From assembly GCF_000423185.1 (NCBI RefSeq), contig NZ_KE383989.1, positions 82,277-128,963 of the forward strand: a stretch of DNA of 46,687 nucleotides. The letters run 5' to 3'. Below are positions 17,868 to 28,410 of this stretch, piece by piece. The translations under genes were made by a program, and so were the position numbers. The stretch's first letter is position 1. Every line of letters starts with the position of its first letter. This DNA is from Inquilinus limosus DSM 16000 (GTDB taxonomy: Bacteria; Pseudomonadota; Alphaproteobacteria; DSM-16000; Inquilinaceae). The notes under the pieces were generated by a model that saw only the letters and a list, made by a program, of their open reading frames with translations, did no database searches and was not told the DNA's origin.

Positions 17868-18338
17868 GTGACCAGGACCGAAATCGCCGAAGCCTATTGG
17901 CAGGCCCTGCGCCGCGACCGGCCGGATCTCGGCCTGCCCGAGCGCTACGACCTCTGGCATTTCGGCGACAGCGAGGCGCTGGCGCGGGAGCTGCTGGATT
18001 TGGTGCTGGCCGGCACCAAGACCGCCACCGCGGGCCTGGTCTGGGGGGCCGACGAGGCCGGCACGCCGAAGCCGGGCGGCTACAGCCTGATCACCGATTT
18101 CGCCGGCACGCCGCATTGCGTGCTGCAGACGGTGGAGGTGCGGATCCTGCCCTTTGACCAGGTCGACGACGCCTTCGCCTACGACGAGGGGGAGGGCAAC
18201 CGCTCGCTGGCCTTCTGGCGCGACGCGCATTGGAGCTATTTCGGCCGCCGCTGCGCCGAGATCGGCCGCCAGCCGGCCCGCGACATGCCGGTGTTCTGCG
18301 AACGCTTCCGCCTGGTCCATCCGCAGCCGCGCGGATAA
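17868..18338 (+). CDS. ASCH-domain protein
   Basis: 156 residues, matching the small YhfF-type ASCH family: LPERYDLWHFGDSEALARELLDLVLAGTKTATAGL (about 21-55) contains the conserved G-x-K-T-A-T motif, followed by a beta-barrel region. ASCH domains have a PUA-like fold and are thought to bind RNA, or to act as amidohydrolases on modified nucleosides. It lies 52 bp after the MFS gene and converges on the response regulator gene with 6 bp between stop codons. Confidence 0.85.
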   Translation: MTRTEIAEAYWQALRRDRPDLGLPERYDLWHFGDSEALARELLDLVLAGTKTATAGLVWGADEAGTPKPGGYSLITDFAGTPHCVLQTVEVRILPFDQVDDAFAYDEGEGNRSLAFWRDAHWSYFGRRCAEIGRQPARDMPVFCERFRLVHPQPRG

Positions 18339-18344
18339 GCGGAC

Positions 18345-19784
<1,440 letters not shown>

Positions 19785-19890
19785 AGGAGCATCCACCTTC
19801 AATCACAGCTGCAAGAACAGTTCATCCGAAACGCAACAACCTGCCGAGCCTGCCCATCCCGATGACGGTCCCGGAGACAGAAAGAGCATC

Positions 19891-21336
19891 ATGATAGGTC
19901 CGAAAACGATTCTGATCGACGGAATTTGGCACAGCGCGGACGACGGCCGCACCATTCCGGTGATCGATCCGTCGACCGGGGCGGCGTTCGACACTCTGGC
20001 CCGCGGCGGCGCGGCCGAGATCGATGCCGCCGTGCGGGCCGCGCGCCGCGCCTTCGACGACGGGCCCTGGGGCCGGATGCCCGCGGTCGAGCGCGGCCGG
20101 ATCCTGACGCGCCTCGGCCGCGCCATCGAGGCGGATTTCGAGACGCTGTGGCGGCTGGAGGCCGCCGATGCTGGCAAGCCGGTGAAGCAGGCCAAGGCCG
20201 ACATCACCGCCTGCGCCCGGTACTTCGAATTCTACGGCGGCGCCTGCGACAAGCATCACGGCACCACCATCCCCACTCTCGACGGCTACACCGTGCTGAC
20301 GGTGAAGGAACCCTACGGCGTCACCGGCCACGTCATCCCCTGGAACTACCCGGCGCAGATCTTCGGCCGCACCATCGGCGGCGCCCTGGCGGCCGGCAAT
20401 GCCTGCGTGCTGAAGCCGGCGGAGGATGCCTGCCTGACGCCGCTGCGCATCGCCCAGCTGGCGCTGGAGGCCGGGCTGCCGCCGGGGGCGCTGAACGTCG
20501 TCACCGGCCTGGGCGCCGAGGCGGGCGCCGCCCTGGCCTCGCATCCCGGCATCGACCACATCAGCTTCACCGGGTCGCCCGCCACCGGCGCCGCGATCCA
20601 GGCCGCGGCGGCGAAGTTCAACCGGCCGGTGACGATGGAGCTGGGGGGCAAGTCGCCCCAGCTCGTCTTCGACGACGCCGATGCCGAGGCCGCCCTGCCC
20701 TTCGTCACCGCGGCGATCGTGCAGAATGCCGGCCAGACCTGTTCCGCCGGCAGCCGTCTGCTGCTGCAGGACGGCATCGCCGACGACTTCCTCGCCGCGC
20801 TGGGCGACCGCTTCCGGGCGCTGGAGACCGGTCCGTGGGACCGCGACCCGGATTGCGGCCCGCTGATCAGCGCCCGGCAGCACGAACGGGTGCGCGGCCA
20901 TCTCGACCGCGCCCGGGCCGACGGGCTGCCGGTGCTGGCCGAGGGAAGGCTGAGCCCGAACGCCCCGGCCGGCGGCTTCTACCAGGTGCCGACCCTGATC
21001 GGCGACGTGCCGCCCGGTCATCCGCTGGCGCAGGAGGAGGTGTTCGGCCCGGTGCTGGCGGTGCTGCGCTTCCGTGACGAGGAGGAGGCGATCCGCCTGG
21101 CCAACGGCACCGAATTCGGCCTGGTCGCCGGAGTCTGGACCCGCGACGGCGCCCGGCAGCTGCGCTGCGCCCGCCGGATCCGGGCCGGCCAGGTCTTCGT
21201 CAACAACTACGGCGCCGGCGGCGGGGTCGAGCTGCCCTTCGGCGGCATGAAACGCTCCGGCTTCGGCCGCGAGAAGGCGATGGAGGGGCTGGACCATTTC
21301 AGCGTGACGAAGACCATCGCCATCAGGCACGGATAG
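19891..21336 (+). CDS. NAD(P)-dependent aldehyde dehydrogenase
   Basis: About 481 residues from the ATG at 19891. This start places the typical N-terminal LIDGIWHSADDGRTIPVIDPSTG immediately after initiation. The expected residues are present: WNYPAQ (cofactor-binding Asn), the general base Glu in MELGGKSPQ (about 250), and the nucleophilic Cys in NAGQTCSAGSRL (about 285). ELPFGGMKRSGFGRE is near the end. It resembles betaine-aldehyde or other short-chain aldehyde dehydrogenases; the exact substrate is not clear. It is divergent from the sigma-54 regulator. Confidence 0.92.
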   Translation: MIGPKTILIDGIWHSADDGRTIPVIDPSTGAAFDTLARGGAAEIDAAVRAARRAFDDGPWGRMPAVERGRILTRLGRAIEADFETLWRLEAADAGKPVKQAKADITACARYFEFYGGACDKHHGTTIPTLDGYTVLTVKEPYGVTGHVIPWNYPAQIFGRTIGGALAAGNACVLKPAEDACLTPLRIAQLALEAGLPPGALNVVTGLGAEAGAALASHPGIDHISFTGSPATGAAIQAAAAKFNRPVTMELGGKSPQLVFDDADAEAALPFVTAAIVQNAGQTCSAGSRLLLQDGIADDFLAALGDRFRALETGPWDRDPDCGPLISARQHERVRGHLDRARADGLPVLAEGRLSPNAPAGGFYQVPTLIGDVPPGHPLAQEEVFGPVLAVLRFRDEEEAIRLANGTEFGLVAGVWTRDGARQLRCARRIRAGQVFVNNYGAGGGVELPFGGMKRSGFGREKAMEGLDHFSVTKTIAIRHG

Positions 21337-21342
21337 TGGCTC

Positions 21343-21378
21343 GAGCCAGGCGCGCGATCGAAGATCCGCGCCGGGCTC
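21343..21378 (+). terminator. Hairpin after the aldehyde dehydrogenase gene
   Basis: GAGCC/GGCTC outer arms enclose GGCGCGCGATC and GATCCGCGCC around a gaa loop, starting 6 bp after the stop. A perfect palindrome TGGCTCGAGCCA (21337-21348) overlaps its left side. No T-run follows. The rest of the 21337-21550 gap shows no further feature. Confidence 0.45.
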
Positions 21379-21550
21379 ATACCTCCTCGGCGGACATTCG
21401 CCTGCTGCGGCGGCCGCCCTGCCCCTATAGTCCGGCCATTCGACGTCCGGCAGCCGCCGGAGCGGACGGCGGGCCGGGCGCCCGCCACTCGGCGGCGCGC
21501 CGCCCGCGACACGACCACCACGCGATCAGGACAGGCAAGAGGGACAGGGC

Positions 21551-22303
21551 ATGCGGCTCGAAGGCAAGGTGGCCATCGTCACCGGCGCGGCGTCAGGCTT
21601 CGGCAAGGGCATCGCCGAGCGCTTCGTGCGGGAAGGCGCCAGCGTGCTGGTCGCCGATCTGTCGGCCGAGGCCGGCGAGGCGGTGGCCGCTGCGCTGAAC
21701 GAGGAGCGGCCGGGCGCCGCCCGCTTCGTCCGAACCGACGTGTCGCGCGACGCCGACACCGCGGTCGCCGTCGCCACCGCGGTCGAGGCCTTCGGCGGGC
21801 TCGACATCGTCGTCAACAACGCCGGCTACACCCATCGCAACAAGCCGATGGCCGAGGTCACCGAGGACGAGTTCGACCGCATCTTCGCGGTCAATGTGAA
21901 GGCGATCTTCCTGTCGGTGCGGCACGCCGCGCCGCATCTCTCGGCCAAGGGCGGCTCGATCCTCAACATCGCCTCGACCGCCGGCATCCGGCCGCGGCCC
22001 GGCCTGACCTGGTACAACGCCTCGAAGGGGGCGGTGATCACCGCCACCAAGTCGATGGCGGTCGAGCTGGCGCCGAAAATCCGCGTCAACTGCCTGTGCC
22101 CGGTGCTGGGCCAGACCGGCCTGACCTCGACCTTCCTCGGCGACGACACGCCGGAGCGGCGGGCCCAGTTCCTGGCGACCATCCCGCTCGGCCGCATGAG
22201 CACGCCCGAGGACATCGCCAACGCCGCCCTCTACCTGTCCTCCGACGAGGCGTCGATGGTCACCGGCGTGGCGCTCGAGGTCGACGGCGGCCGCTGCATC
22301 TGA
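21551..22303 (+). CDS. Short-chain dehydrogenase/reductase
   Basis: A 250-residue classical SDR. The cofactor motif VTGAASGFGKGIAERF (about 10-25) is of the TGxxxGxG type. NNAGYT lies near 90, the catalytic Ser is in ILNIASTAG, and the YNASK motif (about 155) carries the active-site Tyr and Lys. Asp in VADLSAEAG after strand 2 suggests NAD preference. It ends with VTGVALEVDGGRCI, typical of the 3-oxoacyl-reductase or glucose-dehydrogenase-like group. Substrate unknown. It stands as a single gene after the aldehyde dehydrogenase and is followed by a strong hairpin. Confidence 0.9.
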   Translation: MRLEGKVAIVTGAASGFGKGIAERFVREGASVLVADLSAEAGEAVAAALNEERPGAARFVRTDVSRDADTAVAVATAVEAFGGLDIVVNNAGYTHRNKPMAEVTEDEFDRIFAVNVKAIFLSVRHAAPHLSAKGGSILNIASTAGIRPRPGLTWYNASKGAVITATKSMAVELAPKIRVNCLCPVLGQTGLTSTFLGDDTPERRAQFLATIPLGRMSTPEDIANAALYLSSDEASMVTGVALEVDGGRCI

Positions 22304-22311
22304 GAGCAGGC

Positions 22312-22347
22312 GGATCGCAGCCGGGGCTTGCCTCGGGGCTGCGATCC
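22312..22347 (+). terminator. Hairpin terminator after the SDR gene
   Basis: GGATCGCAGCC and GGCTGCGATCC form a perfect 11-bp stem around a 14-nt loop, 9 bp after the stop codon. No T-run is present, but the stem is long and well placed between the SDR and kup genes. Confidence 0.6.
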
Positions 22348-22439
22348 CCGCACCCTCGGCTCAACGTAGCGGAGGGGGCCTTGAGCATGCCAGCAACGGC
22401 CGGGTTGTCGACGGCGCGCCATCCGACTAGGAAGGCGCG

Positions 22440-24326
22440 ATGACGACCATCGCAACCGACTCGCGCGACGGCCAATCGCTCGCTCCCAAGCTGCTCGGCG
22501 TCATCGGCGTCGTGTACGGGGATATCGGCACCAGCCCGCTCTACACCATCCGCGAATGCTTCACCCATCCGGGGGCGCCCGGCGTCTCGGAGGGTGCGGT
22601 GCTGGGCGTGCTGTCGCTGATCTTCTGGGCGACGACGCTGATCATCACGGTCAAATACGTCTCCTTCGTGATGCGCGCCGACAACCGCGGTGAAGGCGGC
22701 GTCCTGGCCCTCACGGCGCTGGCCTTCCGGTCGCGCCGGGGGGCGAAATGGGGCCAGTTCATCGTCCTGCTCGGCATCATCGGCGCGGCGCTGTTCTACG
22801 GCGACGGCGTCATCACCCCGGCGATCTCGGTGCTCAGCGCGGTCGAAGGGCTGGGGATCGCGACCCCCCTGTTCGATCCCTACATCCTGCCGCTGACCAT
22901 CGTCATCCTGACCCTGATCTTCATGGTCCAGGCCCATGGCACGGCCAAGGTCGGCTCGGCCTTCGGCCCGATCATGTGCCTGTGGTTCCTGACCATCGGC
23001 CTGCTCGGCGCGGCCCAGATCGTGAACCGCCCCGACGTGCTGGCGGCGATCTGGCCGAACCATGCGGTCGAGCTGTTCGTCACCCATCCCTGGGCCGCGA
23101 TCGTCGTGCTCGGCTCGGTGGTGCTGGCGGTCACCGGCGGCGAAGCCCTCTACGCCGATATGGGCCATTTCGGCCGCGGCCCGATCCGCATCGCCTGGCT
23201 CGGCTTCGTCTGGCCGGCCCTGCTGCTGAACTATTTCGGTCAGGGGGCGCTGCTGATCCAGAACCCCGCGGCGATCGAATCGCCCTTCTACCTGCTGGCG
23301 CCGTCCTGGGGCCTGTACCCGATGGTGGTCCTGGCCACCATGGCCACGGTGATCGCCTCCCAGGCCGTGATCTCCGGCGCCTTCTCGGTCAGCCAGCAGG
23401 CGGCCCAGCTGGGCTACATGCCGCGGCTGGAGATCCGCCACACCTCGGCTGAGGAGAAGGGCCAGATCTACATCTCCCGCGTTAACTGGTCGCTCTACGC
23501 CATGGTCGTCATCCTGGTGGTCGGCTTCGGCTCCTCCAGCGCCCTGGCCGGGGCCTACGGCATCGCGGTGACCGGCACCATGGCGGTGACCAGCGTGCTG
23601 GCGTATCTCGTCGCCCGCCACCGCTGGGGCTGGAGCCGCTGGACCGCGCTGCCGCTGTTCGCCCTGTTCCTGTTCATCGACCTCGCCTTCTTCGGCGCCA
23701 ACACCATCAAGATCCTGCACGGCGGCTGGTTCCCGCTGGTGCTGGCGGTGGTGCTGACGACGCTGATGTGGGTCTGGCGCAAGGGCCGCGAGATCCTGTA
23801 CCGCCGCCGCTACCGCGACGCCATCCCGCTCGCGACGTTCGTCGAGGGCAAGATGTACAAGCGGGCGCACCGGGTGCCCGGCACCGGCATCTTCATGACC
23901 GGCAATGTTGGCGTCGTGCCCTTCGCCCTGCTGCACAACCTGAAGCACAACAAGATCATCCACGAGCGCGTGGTGCTGCTGAAGGTCGAGACCACGGACG
24001 AGCCGCGGGTCGACGACGAGCAGCGCATCGAGATCAAGGATCTCGGCGACGGCTTCTACACCGTGATCGTGCGCTACGGCTTCCAGCAGCAGCCGGACAT
24101 CCCGCGGGCGCTGGCCGCCTGCGCCGCCAAGGGCCTCGGCTTCAACATGGCCGACACCTCCTTCTTCATGAGCCGGGAGTATTTCGTGCCGTCGTCGCGG
24201 CCGGAGCTGCCGCCCTGGCAGGAGTGGCTGTTCATCCTGATGTCGAACAACGCGCTGAGCGCCACCGAGTTCTTCCGCATCCCGGCCAACCGCGCGGTCG
24301 AGCTGGGCTCGCATCTGGAGATCTGA
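22440..24326 (+). CDS. kup: Kup-family low-affinity potassium transporter
   Basis: A 628-residue potassium/proton symporter of the inner membrane. It starts with the family signature GVIGVVYGDIGTSPLYTIREC (about 19-39), and GDGVITPAISVLSAVEGL and GGEALYADMGHFG follow. About 12 hydrophobic spans fill the first 440 residues. A cytoplasmic C-terminal domain (about 450-628) follows. Length is normal for the family. It is monocistronic between a hairpin and an extragenic repeat. Kup is known for potassium uptake at low pH or high osmolarity. Confidence 0.95.
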   Translation: MTTIATDSRDGQSLAPKLLGVIGVVYGDIGTSPLYTIRECFTHPGAPGVSEGAVLGVLSLIFWATTLIITVKYVSFVMRADNRGEGGVLALTALAFRSRRGAKWGQFIVLLGIIGAALFYGDGVITPAISVLSAVEGLGIATPLFDPYILPLTIVILTLIFMVQAHGTAKVGSAFGPIMCLWFLTIGLLGAAQIVNRPDVLAAIWPNHAVELFVTHPWAAIVVLGSVVLAVTGGEALYADMGHFGRGPIRIAWLGFVWPALLLNYFGQGALLIQNPAAIESPFYLLAPSWGLYPMVVLATMATVIASQAVISGAFSVSQQAAQLGYMPRLEIRHTSAEEKGQIYISRVNWSLYAMVVILVVGFGSSSALAGAYGIAVTGTMAVTSVLAYLVARHRWGWSRWTALPLFALFLFIDLAFFGANTIKILHGGWFPLVLAVVLTTLMWVWRKGREILYRRRYRDAIPLATFVEGKMYKRAHRVPGTGIFMTGNVGVVPFALLHNLKHNKIIHERVVLLKVETTDEPRVDDEQRIEIKDLGDGFYTVIVRYGFQQQPDIPRALAACAAKGLGFNMADTSFFMSREYFVPSSRPELPPWQEWLFILMSNNALSATEFFRIPANRAVELGSHLEI

Positions 24327-24364
24327 GGCCGGCGTCTTTGGACCGGCCCCTCCACCCATTCCGC

Positions 24365-24452
24365 GTCATGGCGAGGAGCGCAGCGACGTGGCCATCCAGG
24401 GGCCGGTGCGAGCGACCCTGGATGGGCCACGCCCCTTCGGGCTCGCCATGAC
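24365..24452. repeat. Extragenic palindromic repeat (family C, copy 2)
   Basis: Outer arms gtcatggcgag and ctcgccatgac, inner arms atccaggg and ccctggat around gccggtgcgagc. It shares the core of copy 1 at 16347-16424. It lies between the convergent kup and dctM genes. Confidence 0.85.
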
Positions 24453-24483
24453 GAATTGGAGTACGGGTCGGGCGAGACGGCCA

Positions 24484-26238
24484 TCAGTTGCCGTACAGAT
24501 ACTCCGGCAGCCACAGCGTGATGCCGGGCCAGATGTACATCAGCACCATGCACAGGATCACGACCAGCATGTACGGCATCATCCCGGCGAAGATCTGGTT
24601 GATGGTGACGTGCGGCGGCGCCACGCCCTTCAGGTAGAAGGCCGACATCGCCACCGGCGGCGACAGGAACGCCGCCTGCAGGTTGACGAAGACCAGCACG
24701 CCCCACAGCACCGGGTCGATGCTGAAATGCTTCAGCAGCGGCAGGAAGATCGGCACGAAGATGATGATGATCTCGGTCCATTCCAGCGGCCAGCCGAGCA
24801 GGAAGATGATCGCCTGCGACAGGATCATGAACTGGACCGGCGACAGGTCGAGCGACAGCACCCAGCGCTCGATCAGCGCCTGACCGCCCAGCAGGGCGAA
24901 GACGGCGGAGAACAGCGCCGAGCCGACGAACAGCCAGCACACCATGGCGGTGGTCTTGGCGGTCAGGAACACCGCCTCCTTGGTCCGCTTCCAGTTCAGG
25001 GTCCGGGCCTGGAACGCCAGCAGGAAGGCGCCGGCGGCGCCGACCGCTGCGGATTCGGTGGCGGTGGTGATCCCGAACAGGATCACCGCCAGCACCACCA
25101 CGGTGAGGATGGCGAGCGGCATGACCGACGACGCCAGCAGCTTCAGCATCTCGAAGCGTTCGGCGGTCATGCGCCGGTAGTAGCGGAACAGCACCACCGC
25201 CGCGGCCGCGGCGATCAGGCCGAAGGCGATGTAGAAGCCGGTGCCCGCTCCGGCCTCCGCGCCGGTCGCCGGCGCGTCGGTGGCGACCGGCGCGCCCAGC
25301 TGCTCCAGCCCCTCCGGCAACGCCTCCGCCTCGGCCGAGGCCTGCGGGTAGATCACGACGTACCACCAGGCCGCCCCGAGGGTCAGCGCCGTCAGCGCCA
25401 GCGGCACCAGCGCGGTGGCGAAGTTGCCGGCGAGGCGGCCATAGCCGAGGCGGCCGTTCCCGGTGTCGAGCGCGACCGCCCGGGACGGCGAGACCAGCGC
25501 CTTGGCCAGCCCGACCAGCATGTTGCGCGAATACGCATCCTGGAAGGCCCGCATCCAGCCCGGCACCGGCACGCGGGTCTGCTCCTCCGGCAGGCGCGGC
25601 GCGACCTTCGGCTGCAGCAGCGCCCAGCCGACGATGTAGAGGAGGTACAGGAGGGCCAGGAAGAACCCCGGGAACATCGCCGCGGCGTAGAGCTTGACCA
25701 CCGACTGCCCCGCCACCGCGGCGTAGACGATGATCATCACCGAGGGCGGGATCAGGATGCCCAGCGTGCCGCCGGCGGTGATCACGCCGGAGGCGAGCCG
25801 GACGTCGTAGCCGGCGCGCAGCATCGGGTTGAGGGCGATCACCCCCATCAGCACCACCACGGCGCCGACCAGGCCGCTGGCAATGCCCCAGAAGGTGCAG
25901 ACGATCAGGGTGGCGACGGCGAGCGAGGCCGGCACCCGGCGGGCCGAGAGCTGGATGCTGTAGAACATCTTGTCCACCAGCGCCCCGCGCTCCATCACAT
26001 AGCCCATCAGCACGAAGAGCGGGATCGAGACCAGGACGTCGTTGGTCATCGCCCCGTAGGTGCGCTGGACCATCAGGTCGAAGACCCGGTTGTCCCACCA
26101 CGGCTCGGACGGGTCGTAGAAGGCGTAGAAGCCGAAGAACATGCCGAGGCCCATCAGCGTGAAGGCCGTCGGGAAGCCCATCATGATGACGACCACGATG
26201 AGCCCGAGCATCGTGAGTCCGAGCGCCCCTTCGCTCAT
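24484..26238 (-). CDS. dctM: TRAP transporter large permease (DctM)
   Basis: 584 residues, many hydrophobic spans. It is the sodium-coupled translocating subunit of a tripartite (TRAP) carboxylate transporter. Typical motifs are IPLFVLMGYVMERGALVDKMF and GGTLGILIPPSVMIIVYA. It is about 150 residues longer than a usual DctM. The extra part (about 215-365) holds a polar loop, two extra hydrophobic stretches and an Ala/Pro-rich linker. The start at 26238 overlaps the TGA of dctQ (ATGA), so the two are translationally coupled. An upstream extension of this frame into dctQ is a shadow. Confidence 0.92.
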   Translation of the reverse strand: MSEGALGLTMLGLIVVVIMMGFPTAFTLMGLGMFFGFYAFYDPSEPWWDNRVFDLMVQRTYGAMTNDVLVSIPLFVLMGYVMERGALVDKMFYSIQLSARRVPASLAVATLIVCTFWGIASGLVGAVVVLMGVIALNPMLRAGYDVRLASGVITAGGTLGILIPPSVMIIVYAAVAGQSVVKLYAAAMFPGFFLALLYLLYIVGWALLQPKVAPRLPEEQTRVPVPGWMRAFQDAYSRNMLVGLAKALVSPSRAVALDTGNGRLGYGRLAGNFATALVPLALTALTLGAAWWYVVIYPQASAEAEALPEGLEQLGAPVATDAPATGAEAGAGTGFYIAFGLIAAAAAVVLFRYYRRMTAERFEMLKLLASSVMPLAILTVVVLAVILFGITTATESAAVGAAGAFLLAFQARTLNWKRTKEAVFLTAKTTAMVCWLFVGSALFSAVFALLGGQALIERWVLSLDLSPVQFMILSQAIIFLLGWPLEWTEIIIIFVPIFLPLLKHFSIDPVLWGVLVFVNLQAAFLSPPVAMSAFYLKGVAPPHVTINQIFAGMMPYMLVVILCMVLMYIWPGITLWLPEYLYGN

Positions 26239-26903
26239 GTCTGCAGATCTCCCCCCGCCCCGCGCTGGCGCGCCGCCTCGTCGATCTTCTGCGCGCGCTC
26301 GATCGCGTCCCGGCGCGTCGCCTCGTCCACATGCTCGCTGTGCGCCAGCTGCTCCTCGACCACGTCGATCTCGGTGACATCCTTGAGCCGGCTGGGCCAT
26401 TCGCCGGTCCGCAGGCAGGCGACGCAGCGCAGGATCTCGGCCAGCCCCTGAAGCATCACCAGCGCCCCGGCGACCGGGATCATCGCCTTGAAATGGTAGA
26501 TCGGCGGCCCTTCCGCGGTGACGGTCGAGTGCTCGTTGATCCGCCAGGACAGCTCGGCATAGCTGTAGCCGGCGTAGATCAGGGCGGCGATGCCGGGCAG
26601 GAAGAACAGGATGTAGAGCACCAGGTCGAACGCCGCCTGCGTCCGCGGCCGCATCGAGCCGTACAGGAAGTCGCCGCGGACATGGCCGTTCTGGGCCAGG
26701 GTGTAGGCCCCGGCCAGCATGAACAGAGTGCCGTAGAACATGTTGCTGGCGTCGAAGATCCACGCCGTCGGCGCGTTCAGGATGTAGCGCTTGAAGACCT
26801 CGACGCAGATCAGCGCCATCAGCCCGATGATCAGCCAAGCGGCGGCCTTGCCGACCCAGGTGCTGACGCCGTCGACCAAGTGCAGGAGACGCTGGAGGCT
26901 CAT
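26235..26903 (-). CDS. dctQ: TRAP transporter small permease (DctQ)
   Basis: 222 residues with four hydrophobic spans (about 18-35, 55-75, 98-116 and 160-178), matching DctQ. The motif GLMALICVEVFKRYILNAPTAW is typical of helix 1. A charged tail of about 45 residues after the last span (VTEIDVVEEQLAHSEHVDEATRRDAIERAQKIDE) is longer than usual. It overlaps dctM by 4 bp and is 88 bp after dctP, with a hairpin in the gap. Confidence 0.9.
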   Translation of the reverse strand: MSLQRLLHLVDGVSTWVGKAAAWLIIGLMALICVEVFKRYILNAPTAWIFDASNMFYGTLFMLAGAYTLAQNGHVRGDFLYGSMRPRTQAAFDLVLYILFFLPGIAALIYAGYSYAELSWRINEHSTVTAEGPPIYHFKAMIPVAGALVMLQGLAEILRCVACLRTGEWPSRLKDVTEIDVVEEQLAHSEHVDEATRRDAIERAQKIDEAARQRGAGGDLQT

Positions 26904-26940
26904 GCGCTGCAGCCCGCTGCCGGAGGGATCGGGACGGGGC

Positions 26941-26973
26941 GCGGCGCCGTCGGACGAGTCCGGACGGCGCCGC
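26941..26973 (-). other. Intercistronic hairpin between dctP and dctQ
   Basis: GCGGCGCCGTC and GACGGCGCCGC form a perfect 11-bp stem with an inner GGAC/GTCC stem. It sits 18 bp after the dctP stop. Such a hairpin commonly stabilises the upstream message, so the binding protein could be made in excess of the permeases. Confidence 0.55.
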
Positions 26974-26991
26974 GCCGGCTCCGCTGCGGGG

Positions 26992-28152
26992 TCAGAGCTT
27001 GCTCGCCGCCGCGTTCGCTCCGAAATAGTGGTCGAAGGCCAGCCGCCGGTTGACGACGGTGTCCTGCTCCCACCGCGTCGCCCGCTGGGCGAAGGCGATC
27101 TGGGACTGAATGACTTCCCCGAACAGCGGGTTCTCCCCCACCTTCTTCTTCACCACCTCGTCATAGACCTCGAGCTGCCGCTTCAGGATCGCTTCCGGCG
27201 TCTTGTAGAACTTGACGCCGTCCTTGCTCTGCATCTCCAGGTAATCCTTGGAGTAGCGATCGATCGCCTTCCACTGCATGTCCTGCGAGGCCGCCTCGGC
27301 GGCGTTGGCGATGATGGCCTTCACCTTCTCGGGCAGCGCGTCGTATTTGGTCTTGTTGAACAGGACCTCGAACTGCTCGGCGTTCTGGTGATAGCTCTGC
27401 AGCATGCAGATCTTGGAGACGTCGGGGAAGCCGAGCACGCGGTCGGAGGAGGCGTTGTTGAACTCGGCGGCGTCGAGCAGGCCGCGGTCCAGCGCCGAGA
27501 CGATCTCGCCGCCCGGCAGAGCATTGACCGAGGCCCCGAGGCCGGTGAAGACGTCGATCGAGATGCCGACGGTGCGGAACTTCAGGCCCTGCAGGTCCTC
27601 GGCCTTGGCCACCGGCCTCTTGAACCAGCCGAGCGGCTGGGTCGGCATCGGCCCGTAGAGGAACGAGACGACATTGGCGCCGATCGAGGCGTAGAGCTTC
27701 TCCAGCAGCTCCTTGCCGCCGCCGTATTTGTGCCAGGCCATCAGCATGTTGGCGTCCATCCCGAAGCCGGGGCCGGATCCCCAGAGCGCGAGCGCCGCCT
27801 GCTTCCCATAGTGGTAGGCGACCACGCCATGGCCGCCGTCGAGCGTGCCCTGCGACACGGCGTCGAGCAGGCCGAAGGCCGGCACCACGGCACCGGCCGG
27901 CAGCACCTCGATGCTGAGGTCGCCGCCGGTCATGTCGTTGACCTTCTTGGCGAAGTCCTGCGCGAATTCGTGGAAGATGTCCTTCGAGGGCCAGGTGCTC
28001 TGCCAGCGCATATGCACCGGCCCCTGCGCCTTGACGATGGCCGGCGCGGCGACGGTCGCCGCCGCGGCCACGGCCGCTCCGCTCAGGAACCGGCGGCGCG
28101 ACCGCTTCGATGCCGCGACGGGCGGCGTGGGCTCCCGATCATGGATGGTCAT
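26992..28152 (-). CDS. dctP: TRAP transporter substrate-binding protein (DctP)
   Basis: About 386 residues from the ATG at 28152, which has GGGGAGG six bases upstream. The N-terminus SKRSRRRFLSGAAVAAAATV with APAIVKAQ is a Tat-type signal peptide (RRRF), so the protein is exported folded. The mature part begins VHMRWQSTWPSKDIFHEFA. It contains LKFRTVGISIDVFTGLGAS and LPGGEIVSALDRGLLDAAEF, the layout of TakP-like binding proteins that bind 2-oxoacids or other monocarboxylates. Ligand choice is inference. It is divergent from scoAB. Confidence 0.92.
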   Translation of the reverse strand: MTIHDREPTPPVAASKRSRRRFLSGAAVAAAATVAAPAIVKAQGPVHMRWQSTWPSKDIFHEFAQDFAKKVNDMTGGDLSIEVLPAGAVVPAFGLLDAVSQGTLDGGHGVVAYHYGKQAALALWGSGPGFGMDANMLMAWHKYGGGKELLEKLYASIGANVVSFLYGPMPTQPLGWFKRPVAKAEDLQGLKFRTVGISIDVFTGLGASVNALPGGEIVSALDRGLLDAAEFNNASSDRVLGFPDVSKICMLQSYHQNAEQFEVLFNKTKYDALPEKVKAIIANAAEAASQDMQWKAIDRYSKDYLEMQSKDGVKFYKTPEAILKRQLEVYDEVVKKKVGENPLFGEVIQSQIAFAQRATRWEQDTVVNRRLAFDHYFGANAAASKL

Positions 28153-28223
28153 TGAAACCTCCCCTGTTGGGCGCGTGGGACGCTTCAGCCGGCGTCCTTC
28201 GATGCGCAACAAAGCCACAGCTT

Positions 28224-28270
28224 GTCACAGATGATCGTAAGAATCATCCGGCAGGATTGGTGTCACAGAT
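28224..28270. promoter_or_regulatory. Candidate operator region between dctP and scoA
   Basis: A direct repeat GTCACAGAT occurs at 28224-28232 and 28262-28270. An inverted pair GATGAT-N7-ATCATC lies at 28230-28248. This is the AT-richest part of the gap between the divergent genes. The regulator is unknown. Confidence 0.4.
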
Positions 28271-28410
28271 ACGACCTTCGTCGCAGCTCCGGATCGGTCA
28301 CGGCCCCCTGCCGCAAGCCGGCCCGGGTGCGGCGCGGCCTCGATTGACTCCCGCCCGCCGCCCCGCTTTAGTCCCTCGGCGCCCAGCTGATGCCCAACGG
28401 GAGGGACGGG

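Noticed and set aside
19803-19890. Sigma-54 (-24/-12) promoter between the response regulator and aldehyde dehydrogenase
   Set aside because: I found no TGGCAC-N5-TTGC-type match in the gap; the TTGGCAC at about 19925 is inside the aldehyde dehydrogenase gene and lacks the -12 element.
26238-26838. A dctM start far upstream within dctQ
   Set aside because: The 26238 ATG forms an ATGA overlap with the dctQ stop and gives the normal DctM N-terminus; the rest is a frame shadow of dctQ.
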